From CALKCV01 sp964619285 (lineage in GTDB: Bacteria; Cyanobacteriota; Cyanobacteriia; Cyanobacteriales; Microcoleaceae), in assembly GCA_964619285.1 (NCBI GenBank), contig CAZUCT010000225.1, forward strand, positions 1 through 12,148: a stretch of 12,148 nt of DNA, in the 5' to 3' direction. The position numbers and the translations under genes were made by a program. Below are positions 6,602 through 12,148 of this stretch, in pieces; the stretch's first letter is position 1; each line of letters opens with the position of its first letter. The notes under the pieces were generated by a model. It ran no database searches. It worked only from the letters and a program-made list of their open reading frames with translations, and was not told where the DNA came from.

Positions 6602-6628
6602 ATTCCCCATTCCCCATTCCCCATTCCC
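6602..6628. repeat. ATTCCCC x3.9 heptamer array in leader of barrel gene
   Basis: Three full ATTCCCC units plus ATTCCC lie between the GH108 stop and the start of the barrel gene. On the coding (minus) strand this reads as four G-tracts with AAT loops, a possible RNA G-quadruplex about 30 bases before the start codon. Each unit also creates an ATG. The one at 6622-6624 is in frame with the barrel gene and could give an N-terminal extension. A matching array lies at 5272-5291, on the other side of the gene. Confidence 0.9.
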
Positions 6629-6636
6629 AATAATAT

Positions 6637-7305
6637 TTAATCCTTCAACTTTTCCACATAACCCCATAAACTATAATCGCGAGCCAACCAACCGTGAAAA
6701 AACGCCATTTGAGAAGCATCTTCCTGCACCCTTTTATAACGATAAATAATCCGTTCGTTAATCACCTGTAAAGCCGTATTTCGATTATTTCCCCGTTCCA
6801 AAGCTTCCTTAGTTTTAGCATCCCAAACCCCCGTTTGAGGCAAACCTAAAGCTTGTTGGAAAAATGTCACCGCATTTGTAATGCCAAAATTAACAGCAGT
6901 ATCAAACATTACCACAGCCAAAGCCGGATGCATTTTAGCAGCATCGCTATTATCCCAATATTGCTCGTAAATTTCCAGAAGTTCCGCCTCCGACATTTTA
7001 GCTACATCTATTGGTGGCAGTCCTCGTTTTTGGCGATAGGCATTGTACTCAGTTTGCAAAATTCCCTTATAAGTTCTGCCGCCCTTATCCGCTGGATGGT
7101 CGCTTAAGTTGCCTTCAAAATAAAGGGTAAAGGCCAAGGCCACTTCAAATAATTTTTCCTCGTAAGTTTTTTCCCTGCCAGTGCTTCCTAGAGTTTGGCC
7201 GCTAAAAGACAATCCCAGGGCCAAAGTTAATACTAGAGTCCCCAAGAACTTCTGGGGATGAAATTTTGTTTTTGACTTTCGTTTTGCCAATTTCTGCCAA
7301 TTCAT
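6637..7305 (-). CDS. Secreted GH108 lysozyme-like muramidase
   Basis: This is a 222-residue predicted peptidoglycan hydrolase of glycoside hydrolase family 108, whose members cleave the glycan backbone and include phage endolysins. Residues 1-40 form a basic, then hydrophobic signal or anchor segment (FLGTLVLTLALGLSFSG), pointing to action in the periplasm. The catalytic domain starts at about residue 50. The conserved glutamate is in LYFEGNLSDHPADKGGRTYKGI, with Glu at 64; the family usually shows EGG, here EGN. The motif VVMFDTAVNFG at about 131-141 and the PG-binding_3 part (FFQQALGLPQTGVWDAKTKEAL, about 148-169), ending near WGYVEKLKD, complete the usual length. The secretion signal and lack of a holin or phage genes suggest a host wall-remodelling enzyme derived from a phage-type lysozyme. 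The start is the ATG at 7303-7305; no Shine-Dalgarno is seen. Confidence 0.88.
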   Translation of the reverse strand: MNWQKLAKRKSKTKFHPQKFLGTLVLTLALGLSFSGQTLGSTGREKTYEEKLFEVALAFTLYFEGNLSDHPADKGGRTYKGILQTEYNAYRQKRGLPPIDVAKMSEAELLEIYEQYWDNSDAAKMHPALAVVMFDTAVNFGITNAVTFFQQALGLPQTGVWDAKTKEALERGNNRNTALQVINERIIYRYKRVQEDASQMAFFHGWLARDYSLWGYVEKLKD

Positions 7306-7552
7306 AAAATATCCGCGTGGCTAACATCGTAAATAAGCTGACTCCAAACAGGATAGAGTAGGATAGGAATTTAACCCGCTTAGAGCAGGTCTTGCGTTCT
7401 CATAAACCGCGTTTTTTGGTATCTCAGAAACCCGGTTTTTGGGAAAAACCGGGTTTCTTTGCCTGTTCTCAACCGTTGGGTCCAAAAAACTGCTAAAGTC
7501 CAAAATAGCAAATATTATCAATTTTAATTAGATAGAATCGAAGGCCGCCAAC
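7306..7552. other. Divergent intergenic region packed with repeat remnants
   Basis: This region separates the minus-strand GH108 gene from the plus-strand glycosyltransferase gene and must hold both promoters, but no strong -35/-10 pair stands out. It contains a degenerate copy of the AGAACAGG hairpin (7382-7403), a diverged left arm of the AGAAACCCGG element (7402-7418), the full element (7426-7458) and an 11-base TTGCCTGTTCT half copy (7459-7469). An AT-rich stretch with TATTAT (7513-7518) and TAGAAT (7533-7538) precedes the plus-strand gene. A short minus-strand ORF here is only repeat sequence. Confidence 0.65.
7426..7458. repeat. AGAAACCCGG palindrome, copy 2
   Basis: AGAAACCCGGTTTTT (7426-7440), loop GGG, then AAAAACCGGGTTTCT (7444-7458) form a perfect 15-bp stem. 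It matches the element at 1153-1185 in both arms but differs at the loop and in one stem base. Because it lies between divergent promoters, it is unlikely to be here as a gene terminator. Confidence 0.9.
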
Positions 7553-9760
7553 ATGAATGTTAATCCCACGTCAGAGGTTACGCAACCTCCAGTCAATATT
7601 GACTCTGGGAATTTCCGAGAAAAGTCTGCCGATGCTACGGCATTCGTCGAACGGGCCGAGCTCTATTATGCCCGGGGAAATTGGACGGAGGCCATCGCCT
7701 TGTGCCAGAAGGCCGCTAACAGCGAACCTAATTTGGCCCCTGCTTATGTGACTTGGGGGAATGCCCTGCAAGCTCGGGGTAAAATTGAGGAGGCGATCGG
7801 GTTGTATTCTCGGGCCTTGGAAATTAACCCTAATTTAACAGAAGCTTTTGCTAATTTGGGCAGTATGTTTTACCGTCTCGGTCGTCTGGATGAGGCAATT
7901 ATTAATTACCAAAAAGCCCTCAGTTTTGAACCAGAAATGGCAGAGGTTTATTGGAATTTAGCTTGCGTTTTTCGACGACAGGGTAAATTAGAAGAAGCGA
8001 ACAATTATCAACAAAAAGCTTTTTCGATTAATCCTAAATTAGGTGGGGCGCAGTTTCACTTAAAACGGGGTAACAAATTAGCAAAAAATGGCAATCTTGA
8101 TGGGGCTATTACTGCTTGGCAAACGGCGATTAATATAGAACCAAATTTAGCAGAAGCATATTGCAAAATCGGTCAGCTTTTAACGCATAGAGGTAGGTTT
8201 CTCGAAGCCATTCCCCCACTGCAAAAAGCCATTGAATTAAAACCAGATGAGGCCATAGCCCATCAAATTTTATGCGCCATTGCCCGGGACAGCGGTAATT
8301 ATAAGGCTGCCAGACAAGCAGTTAATAAATACAGTCAGAATTGCGCGGAAACAGAGCCAATTCTGACTGCAATTGCTTCGATTAGCATTTATCAAGCATC
8401 GGGGTTAAACGATATAGCTAGGGATAGATTTCTCGAATTAGAATCGAAATTGTTGGGGGATTTTAATGGGGTGAAATCTTTGGGGGAAATTAAGTCTCTT
8501 TATGCCGATTTTTTGATGGCAGCTCCCTATTTGCGAGACGATATCGAGGCTAATTCTAGGCTGTATCGGTTGGTGGGGAGAGAAGATCGCGATCGCCTCT
8601 TAAAACCTAATTATTCTCGGGTAAAAATCGAGGAAAAATCGCCTATTTTTGAGAACAAAAAATTAAAACTAGGCTTTTTAGCCAAAGGTTTTAAAAGAGA
8701 TTCTGTCGGTTGGCGATGCGCGGATATTATTCGGGAATTATCTCAACTCAATACGGAAATTTATTTATATACCACAGAGGAGTTAAAAAATGACGACCTT
8801 ACTAACAAAATAAGTCAAGCAGCAGTTAAATTAGAAGTGCCCAAAAAATATCCCAACGGACGAGCAGATGCCAAGGAAATAGCAGCAGCAATTAGCAAAG
8901 ATGGGATAGATATTTTATTAGAATTAGATTCTTTCAACTCTCCAATTAATGCCGAGATTATTTACCAACAACCCGCCCCCATTTGTCTGTCTTGGTTGGG
9001 GTTTGAACCTCCTTATATTTCGGAGGAAAATTACTTTATTGGCGACAAACACACCCATCCGCAAGACAGGGACAAATATTACGAAGAAAAACTGCTGAGA
9101 ATGCCCGATTCTTTTGTCGCAGTTTCCGGGTTTCAAAGATTAGCAAGAAATCGAGAAGCTTTGAGGAAGTCTCAGAGAATTAGTCCAGACCAGATAGTTT
9201 ATCTTAGCATCGCCCCCGGGAGAAAATTTAACCGGGATTTAGTCAAAGCCCAAGTAGCTATTCTCCAGCAAGTTCCTAATAGCGTTTTAGTTCATAAAGG
9301 CAATGGCGATTTAGAAGTATTTCAGGCAGCTTATCAAAAAGCTTGCGAAACTCAAGGAATCAGCATTCATCGGGTCAAAATTATGCCCCAAGCTGCCACG
9401 GAAGAAGAACACCGAGTCATCTATTCTTGGACAGATGTGATGTTGGATTCTTATCCTTATAACGGCTGCACTAATACCTTAGAGGCTTTGTGGTTTAATC
9501 TGCCAGTAGTAACTCGAACTGGAGAGCAATTTTTGTCCCGGATGGGTTATTCTTTCTTACAGAGTTTGGACATAGAAACTGGTATTTCTAGTACTTGGGA
9601 AGAGTACGTTAATTGGGGGGTAAAATTAGGCAAGGATGCCTCTCTGAGGCAGGAAATAGTCGAAAAATTACTCAAATCTAAGCAACCAGAAAGTTTAGCA
9701 CCTTTGTGGGATGCTAAAAAGTTTGTTAAAGATTTATTGGAAACCTTGAGAAAACTTTGA
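7553..9760 (+). CDS. TPR-SPINDLY/GT41 O-GlcNAc-transferase-like protein
   Basis: This 735-residue protein resembles O-linked N-acetylglucosamine transferases of the SPINDLY/GT41 class. Residues of about 30-260 hold six or seven 34-residue TPRs (e.g. LAPAYVTWGNALQARGKIEE, then AIGLYSRALEINPN), which bind partners. The region of about 370-735 is the two-lobed catalytic part: KLGFLAKGF, DILLELDS, PAPICLSWLGFEPPY, YYEEKLLRMPDSF, APGRKFNRDLVKAQ with Lys at 558 as the likely equivalent of the catalytic lysine of human OGT, VPNSVL, then LDSYPYNGCTNTLEALWFNL at 631-650. Human OGT has NGHTT and a catalytic-site Asp there; here Cys, Asn and Glu stand in, and the GHT motif of the first lobe is absent. 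The donor sugar is therefore uncertain, and it may define a cyanobacterial subfamily. A GAAGG at 7540-7544 suits the ATG at 7553. It is probably an operon with the channel gene 19 bp downstream. Predicted cytoplasmic. Confidence 0.88.
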   Translation: MNVNPTSEVTQPPVNIDSGNFREKSADATAFVERAELYYARGNWTEAIALCQKAANSEPNLAPAYVTWGNALQARGKIEEAIGLYSRALEINPNLTEAFANLGSMFYRLGRLDEAIINYQKALSFEPEMAEVYWNLACVFRRQGKLEEANNYQQKAFSINPKLGGAQFHLKRGNKLAKNGNLDGAITAWQTAINIEPNLAEAYCKIGQLLTHRGRFLEAIPPLQKAIELKPDEAIAHQILCAIARDSGNYKAARQAVNKYSQNCAETEPILTAIASISIYQASGLNDIARDRFLELESKLLGDFNGVKSLGEIKSLYADFLMAAPYLRDDIEANSRLYRLVGREDRDRLLKPNYSRVKIEEKSPIFENKKLKLGFLAKGFKRDSVGWRCADIIRELSQLNTEIYLYTTEELKNDDLTNKISQAAVKLEVPKKYPNGRADAKEIAAAISKDGIDILLELDSFNSPINAEIIYQQPAPICLSWLGFEPPYISEENYFIGDKHTHPQDRDKYYEEKLLRMPDSFVAVSGFQRLARNREALRKSQRISPDQIVYLSIAPGRKFNRDLVKAQVAILQQVPNSVLVHKGNGDLEVFQAAYQKACETQGISIHRVKIMPQAATEEEHRVIYSWTDVMLDSYPYNGCTNTLEALWFNLPVVTRTGEQFLSRMGYSFLQSLDIETGISSTWEEYVNWGVKLGKDASLRQEIVEKLLKSKQPESLAPLWDAKKFVKDLLETLRKL

Positions 9761-9769
9761 GCTAAGAAT

Positions 9770-9779
9770 AGGTAAGAAG
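9770..9779 (+). promoter_or_regulatory. Ribosome binding site of the channel gene
   Basis: AGGTAAGAAG lies directly before the ATG at 9780, with AGG spaced seven bases from the start. It sits in the 19-bp gap after the glycosyltransferase stop and supports translation from a shared transcript. Confidence 0.6.
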
Positions 9780-11198
9780 ATGTTTACAGAAAAAATAAAA
9801 AGTTTTTTTGATTGGTTCGAGTGGAAAACTGGCTTAAAAATACCCACGCTGCATCCCGAAAATAGAGCTTTTATAACCTGGGAAGCATTAATAGTTCTTA
9901 TTAACTTCTACAATGCTTTTTTCGTGCCGTTTCGCATAGGATTTGAAACAGGCTACAGGGGGATTTGGTTAGTATTGGATCTATTGGGGGATTTACTCCT
10001 AATTGCCGATATTTTTCTTCGATTTCATGTCGGTTATATCGAGCAGGGAGAACACGTTGATGACAAAGATAAGATTATGCAGCGCTATCGCGATGGAGGG
10101 ATGAAGAACCATTTAGCTGCTAGTTTGCCCCTAGATATCCTGGCGCGACTTGTAATGCCGGGTGCCTCACCAGTGCTGCTGGGATTTCTCAGGCTACCCC
10201 GCTTGTTAAGAATTAATCAGTCTTTTTCTGTTTTTGGTCGGTGGGAAGATAAAGCTCGTATTAACCCCTTTATTATTAGGATGTTAAGTTTAGCGGTTCT
10301 GATTTTCTTCTTCACCCACTGGATCGCTTGCCTCTGGTTTTTTATTGGGAGGCTAGGAGTGTATATGGGTTCTGGATCGTGGTTGCTTGAGTCCATTCTC
10401 GATGAAGCTCCCACTACAAGACGCTATCTCGTTACATTTTATTGGGTTCTATCAGTATTAACTATTGGCGAGTCTGGGGATCTAGATTTGGCAATTCAGC
10501 CGACAACACCTATTGAGGGAGCTTTTACTTTGCTGATTGTCTTCTTAGGGGTGTCGATGTTTGCTTATATCATCGGTAACGTTTCTTCTTTGGTTTTAAG
10601 TTTGGATTCCGCTCAAACCAAGTATCGGGAGAAACTAGATCAACTTAGAATTTATCTGAGAAGGAATCAAGTTCCTCAGAACGTGCAGGACGAAATTATC
10701 AATTACTACCAGTATAGGTGGCAAGTTAACAGGGATACGGATGAAATCGATGTGGTGGAAGAACTGCCAGATGCTCTCAGGGCTAAGGTCTATCTTCACC
10801 TCCATAAAGAAATTATTGAGAAAGTGCCTTTGTTTGAAGGTGCAAATATCCAGTTAATTGAAGATATCGTGATGGCTTTGCAATCGGAAATTTTGCCCCC
10901 AAATACTTATGTCATTCAAGAAGGTCATTTGGGACATGAAATGTATTTTCTCCAGCGGGGAGAGGTTCAGGCTTTCTCGCAAAAAACTGGGAAAATTTAC
11001 AGGAATATGGGGGCAGGTACGTTTTTTGGGGAAATCGCCTTAGTTTATTCTAGCCGGCGAACTGCTGCTATTAAGACTTTGACTTATTGCGAGCTTTTCG
11101 TGCTTTACAAAAAGGATTTCGATAAGGTTCTAGCTAATTACCCAGAGTTTGCCGAAGAGGTTAAACGCATCGCCGCAGAACGTTATAAGGTTAGTTAA
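9780..11198 (+). CDS. CNG-type cyclic-nucleotide-gated cation channel
   Basis: This 472-residue membrane protein has the full layout of a cyclic-nucleotide-gated channel subunit, a tetramer in the inner membrane. Segments: S1 about 34-52, S2 62-84 followed by GYIEQG, S3 about 111-127, S4 131-145 with three arginines (FLRLPRLLRI), S5 163-189, pore 217-233, S6 245-273, C-linker 275-345 and cyclic-nucleotide-binding domain 346-465. The filter TIGESGD resembles the TIGE filter of animal CNG channels rather than the GYGD filter of K+ channels, implying a poorly selective cation pore. GYIEQG, HWIACLWF and IIGNVSS also recall animal CNGs. The phosphate-binding cassette FFGEIAL...SRRTAA at 415-430 has the key Glu and Arg; Ala after RT leaves cAMP versus cGMP open, with cAMP more likely. 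It is cotranscribed with the upstream glycosyltransferase. The last Val-Ser codons and the stop merge into heptamer repeats. Confidence 0.92.
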   Translation: MFTEKIKSFFDWFEWKTGLKIPTLHPENRAFITWEALIVLINFYNAFFVPFRIGFETGYRGIWLVLDLLGDLLLIADIFLRFHVGYIEQGEHVDDKDKIMQRYRDGGMKNHLAASLPLDILARLVMPGASPVLLGFLRLPRLLRINQSFSVFGRWEDKARINPFIIRMLSLAVLIFFFTHWIACLWFFIGRLGVYMGSGSWLLESILDEAPTTRRYLVTFYWVLSVLTIGESGDLDLAIQPTTPIEGAFTLLIVFLGVSMFAYIIGNVSSLVLSLDSAQTKYREKLDQLRIYLRRNQVPQNVQDEIINYYQYRWQVNRDTDEIDVVEELPDALRAKVYLHLHKEIIEKVPLFEGANIQLIEDIVMALQSEILPPNTYVIQEGHLGHEMYFLQRGEVQAFSQKTGKIYRNMGAGTFFGEIALVYSSRRTAAIKTLTYCELFVLYKKDFDKVLANYPEFAEEVKRIAAERYKVS

Positions 11199-11263
11199 TT
11201 GTTAGTTGTTAGTTGTTGGTTATTGGTTGACAATTAACAATTAACAATTAACAATTAACAATT
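11192..11263. repeat. Head-to-head heptamer arrays (TTGTTAG / CAATTAA)
   Basis: About five TTGTTAG-like units (11192-11230, degenerating rightward) meet 4.7 perfect CAATTAA units (11231-11263) in inverted orientation. The two halves can pair into a long imperfect hairpin between the channel gene and miaE. The left half overlaps the last codon and stop of the channel gene. The structure could attenuate read-through into miaE; that role is inferred. Confidence 0.85.
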
Positions 11264-11277
11264 CCTAAAATTGTACT

Positions 11278-11877
11278 ATGTCTTTTTCAACTCTGCCAAA
11301 TATTAAGTATCTCAAACAACCGACTTCTGGGGAATGGATCGAACAGGCGATCGCTCATTTAGACGCTATCCTTTTAGACCATTCCCACTGCGAACGTAAG
11401 GCCGCTGGCGTGGCTTTAAATTTGATGTTTCGCTATCCTTCTAATACTAAACTCGTTCGTATGCTGACGGCGATCGCCCGCGAAGAGTTAGAACATTTCG
11501 AGTTAGTAAATCAATGGTTGGAACGTCGCCATATTCCCTTGGGCCCTCTCCCTTCTCCCCCCTACGGGGCTGGTTTGAGCGCCCAAATTCGCAAGGAAGA
11601 ACCCCAAAGATTGTTAGATTCTCTCTTGGTAGCGGGTTTAATTGAAGCTCGCAGTCACGAACGTTTGAGTTTATTATCCACTCACTGCCCGGAACCAGAA
11701 CTAGCTAAGTTTTACCGCAGTTTAATGGCTTCCGAGGCTCGCCATTATGGGGTCTATTGGATTTTAGCTAATACTTATTTTGAGGCGGATGCGGTCGCAA
11801 ATAGGTTAGAAGAATTAGCAGAAATCGAAAGTCAATTATTAACAACTTTACACCCCCACCCCCGCATCCATAGTTAA
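11278..11877 (+). CDS. miaE: tRNA-(ms2io6A)-hydroxylase MiaE
   Basis: MiaE is a diiron monooxygenase that hydroxylates the isopentenyl side chain of ms2i6A at position 37 of tRNAs reading U-initial codons. The 199-residue protein shows the ferritin-like four-helix ligand set: HSHCERKAAG (Glu 39), EELEHFELV (Glu 70 with His 73), GLIEARSHERL (Glu 123) and ASEARHY (Glu 153 with His 156). The text LPSPPYGAGLSAQIRKEEPQRLLDSLLVAG matches the family between helices. Length is normal and the gene is intact. The start at ATG 11278 follows heptamer repeats with no Shine-Dalgarno. The stop is followed after one base by an array of hairpin repeats. Its substrate would be made by MiaA and MiaB, which are not in this window. 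It is probably transcribed separately from, or weakly coupled to, the channel gene. Confidence 0.93.
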   Translation: MSFSTLPNIKYLKQPTSGEWIEQAIAHLDAILLDHSHCERKAAGVALNLMFRYPSNTKLVRMLTAIAREELEHFELVNQWLERRHIPLGPLPSPPYGAGLSAQIRKEEPQRLLDSLLVAGLIEARSHERLSLLSTHCPEPELAKFYRSLMASEARHYGVYWILANTYFEADAVANRLEELAEIESQLLTTLHPHPRIHS

Positions 11878-11878
11878 T

Positions 11879-12034
11879 GTTCGTAGTAATCGCTTTAGCG
11901 ATGAGTTCGTAGTAATCGCTTTAGCGATGAGTTCGTAGTAATCGCTAAAGCGATGAGTTCGTAGTAATCGCTTTAGCGATGAGTTCGTAGTAATCGCTTT
12001 AGCGATTTGTTCGTAGTAATCGCTTTAGCGATTA
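11879..12034 (+). repeat. Six tandem 26-bp GTTCGTAGTAA hairpin repeats
   Basis: Six contiguous 26-bp units start at 11879, 11905, 11931, 11957, 11983 and 12009. Each is GTTCGTAGTA followed by the palindrome ATCGCT-TT-AGCGAT and two variable bases (GA, TT or TA). Copy 3 has the loop AA instead of TT. There are no unique spacers. GTAG sits at the 5' foot of each hairpin. The array begins one base after the miaE stop. Confidence 0.97.
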
Positions 12035-12046
12035 ATATCTAATTAA

Positions 12047-12146
12047 AAGCACTAAAGTGCTTACTACGAACTACGACTAAAGTCGTTACTACGAACTACG
12101 ACTAAAGTCGTTACTACGAACTACGACTAAAGTCGTTACTACGAAC
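12047..12146 (-). repeat. Four inverted copies of the hairpin repeat, different stems
   Basis: These repeats face the array at 11879-12034. One has the stem AAGCACT-AA-AGTGCTT (12047-12062) followed by ACTACGAAC. Three identical 25-bp units (12072-12096, 12097-12121, 12122-12146) carry the stem ACGACT-AA-AGTCGT and the same ACTACGAAC tail. Read on the minus strand all begin GTTCGTAGTAA. The array may continue past the right edge. Confidence 0.95.
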
Positions 12147-12148
12147 AA

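Noticed and set aside
7321..7521. Small minus-strand protein with NPVFPKNRVSEI
   Set aside because: It is translated repeat DNA from the AGAAACCCGG element in the divergent region; no start signal or family support.
11879..12146. CRISPR-like array of short regular repeats
   Set aside because: Units are contiguous with no unique spacers, each unit is itself a hairpin, orientation reverses midway, and no cas genes are present.

Overview
The window looks like chromosomal DNA of a filamentous, Oscillatoria/Microcoleus-type cyanobacterium (the genus is inference). Direct evidence is eleven copies of the cyanobacterial HIP1 octamer GCGATCGC in 12 kb, heptanucleotide tandem repeats (STRR type) in several gaps, and protein families common in this group: a Uma2/DUF820 nuclease-like protein, a DUF433 protein, a TPR-SPINDLY glycosyltransferase, and UvrA with a cyanobacterial-looking C-terminal ATPase motif. 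No tRNA, rRNA, CRISPR array or intact transposase gene was recognised.

Layout. Positions 1-7305 are read entirely on the minus strand. In transcription order the genes are: a secreted GH108 lysozyme-like enzyme (6637-7305), a TPR plus DUF481-like outer-membrane barrel protein (5302-6573), uvrA (2270-5194), a Uma2-family protein (1194-1964), an orphan DUF433 protein (724-1077) and rluE, a 23S rRNA pseudouridine synthase (59-649). A 247-bp divergent region full of repeat debris (7306-7552) separates them from three plus-strand genes: a TPR-SPINDLY/GT41 glycosyltransferase (7553-9760), a CNG-type cyclic-nucleotide-gated channel 19 bp downstream (9780-11198), and miaE, the tRNA ms2io6A hydroxylase (11278-11877).

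The genes are mostly housekeeping: RNA modification at both ends (rluE, miaE), nucleotide excision repair (uvrA), envelope functions (GH108 enzyme and barrel), and a possible signalling pair (glycosyltransferase and channel). They do not form one obvious pathway. The glycosyltransferase-channel pair is probably co-transcribed. The GH108-barrel pair may be.

The notable content is repetitive DNA. (1) A hairpin repeat with core GTTCGTAGTAA occurs at both window edges and starts at the stop codon of rluE on one side and just after that of miaE on the other. Its stem varies with paired compensatory changes, and GTAG sits at the 5' foot of each hairpin, as in bacterial REP elements. At the right edge six copies face four inverted ones. 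(2) Heptanucleotide tandem repeats fill most gaps. One array, GGGGAAT x4, lies inside the uvrA coding sequence, where it adds about a dozen residues, forms a G-quadruplex motif and could make uvrA phase-variable. (3) Two copies of an AGAAACCCGG palindrome and other hairpins, some decayed, lie between genes.
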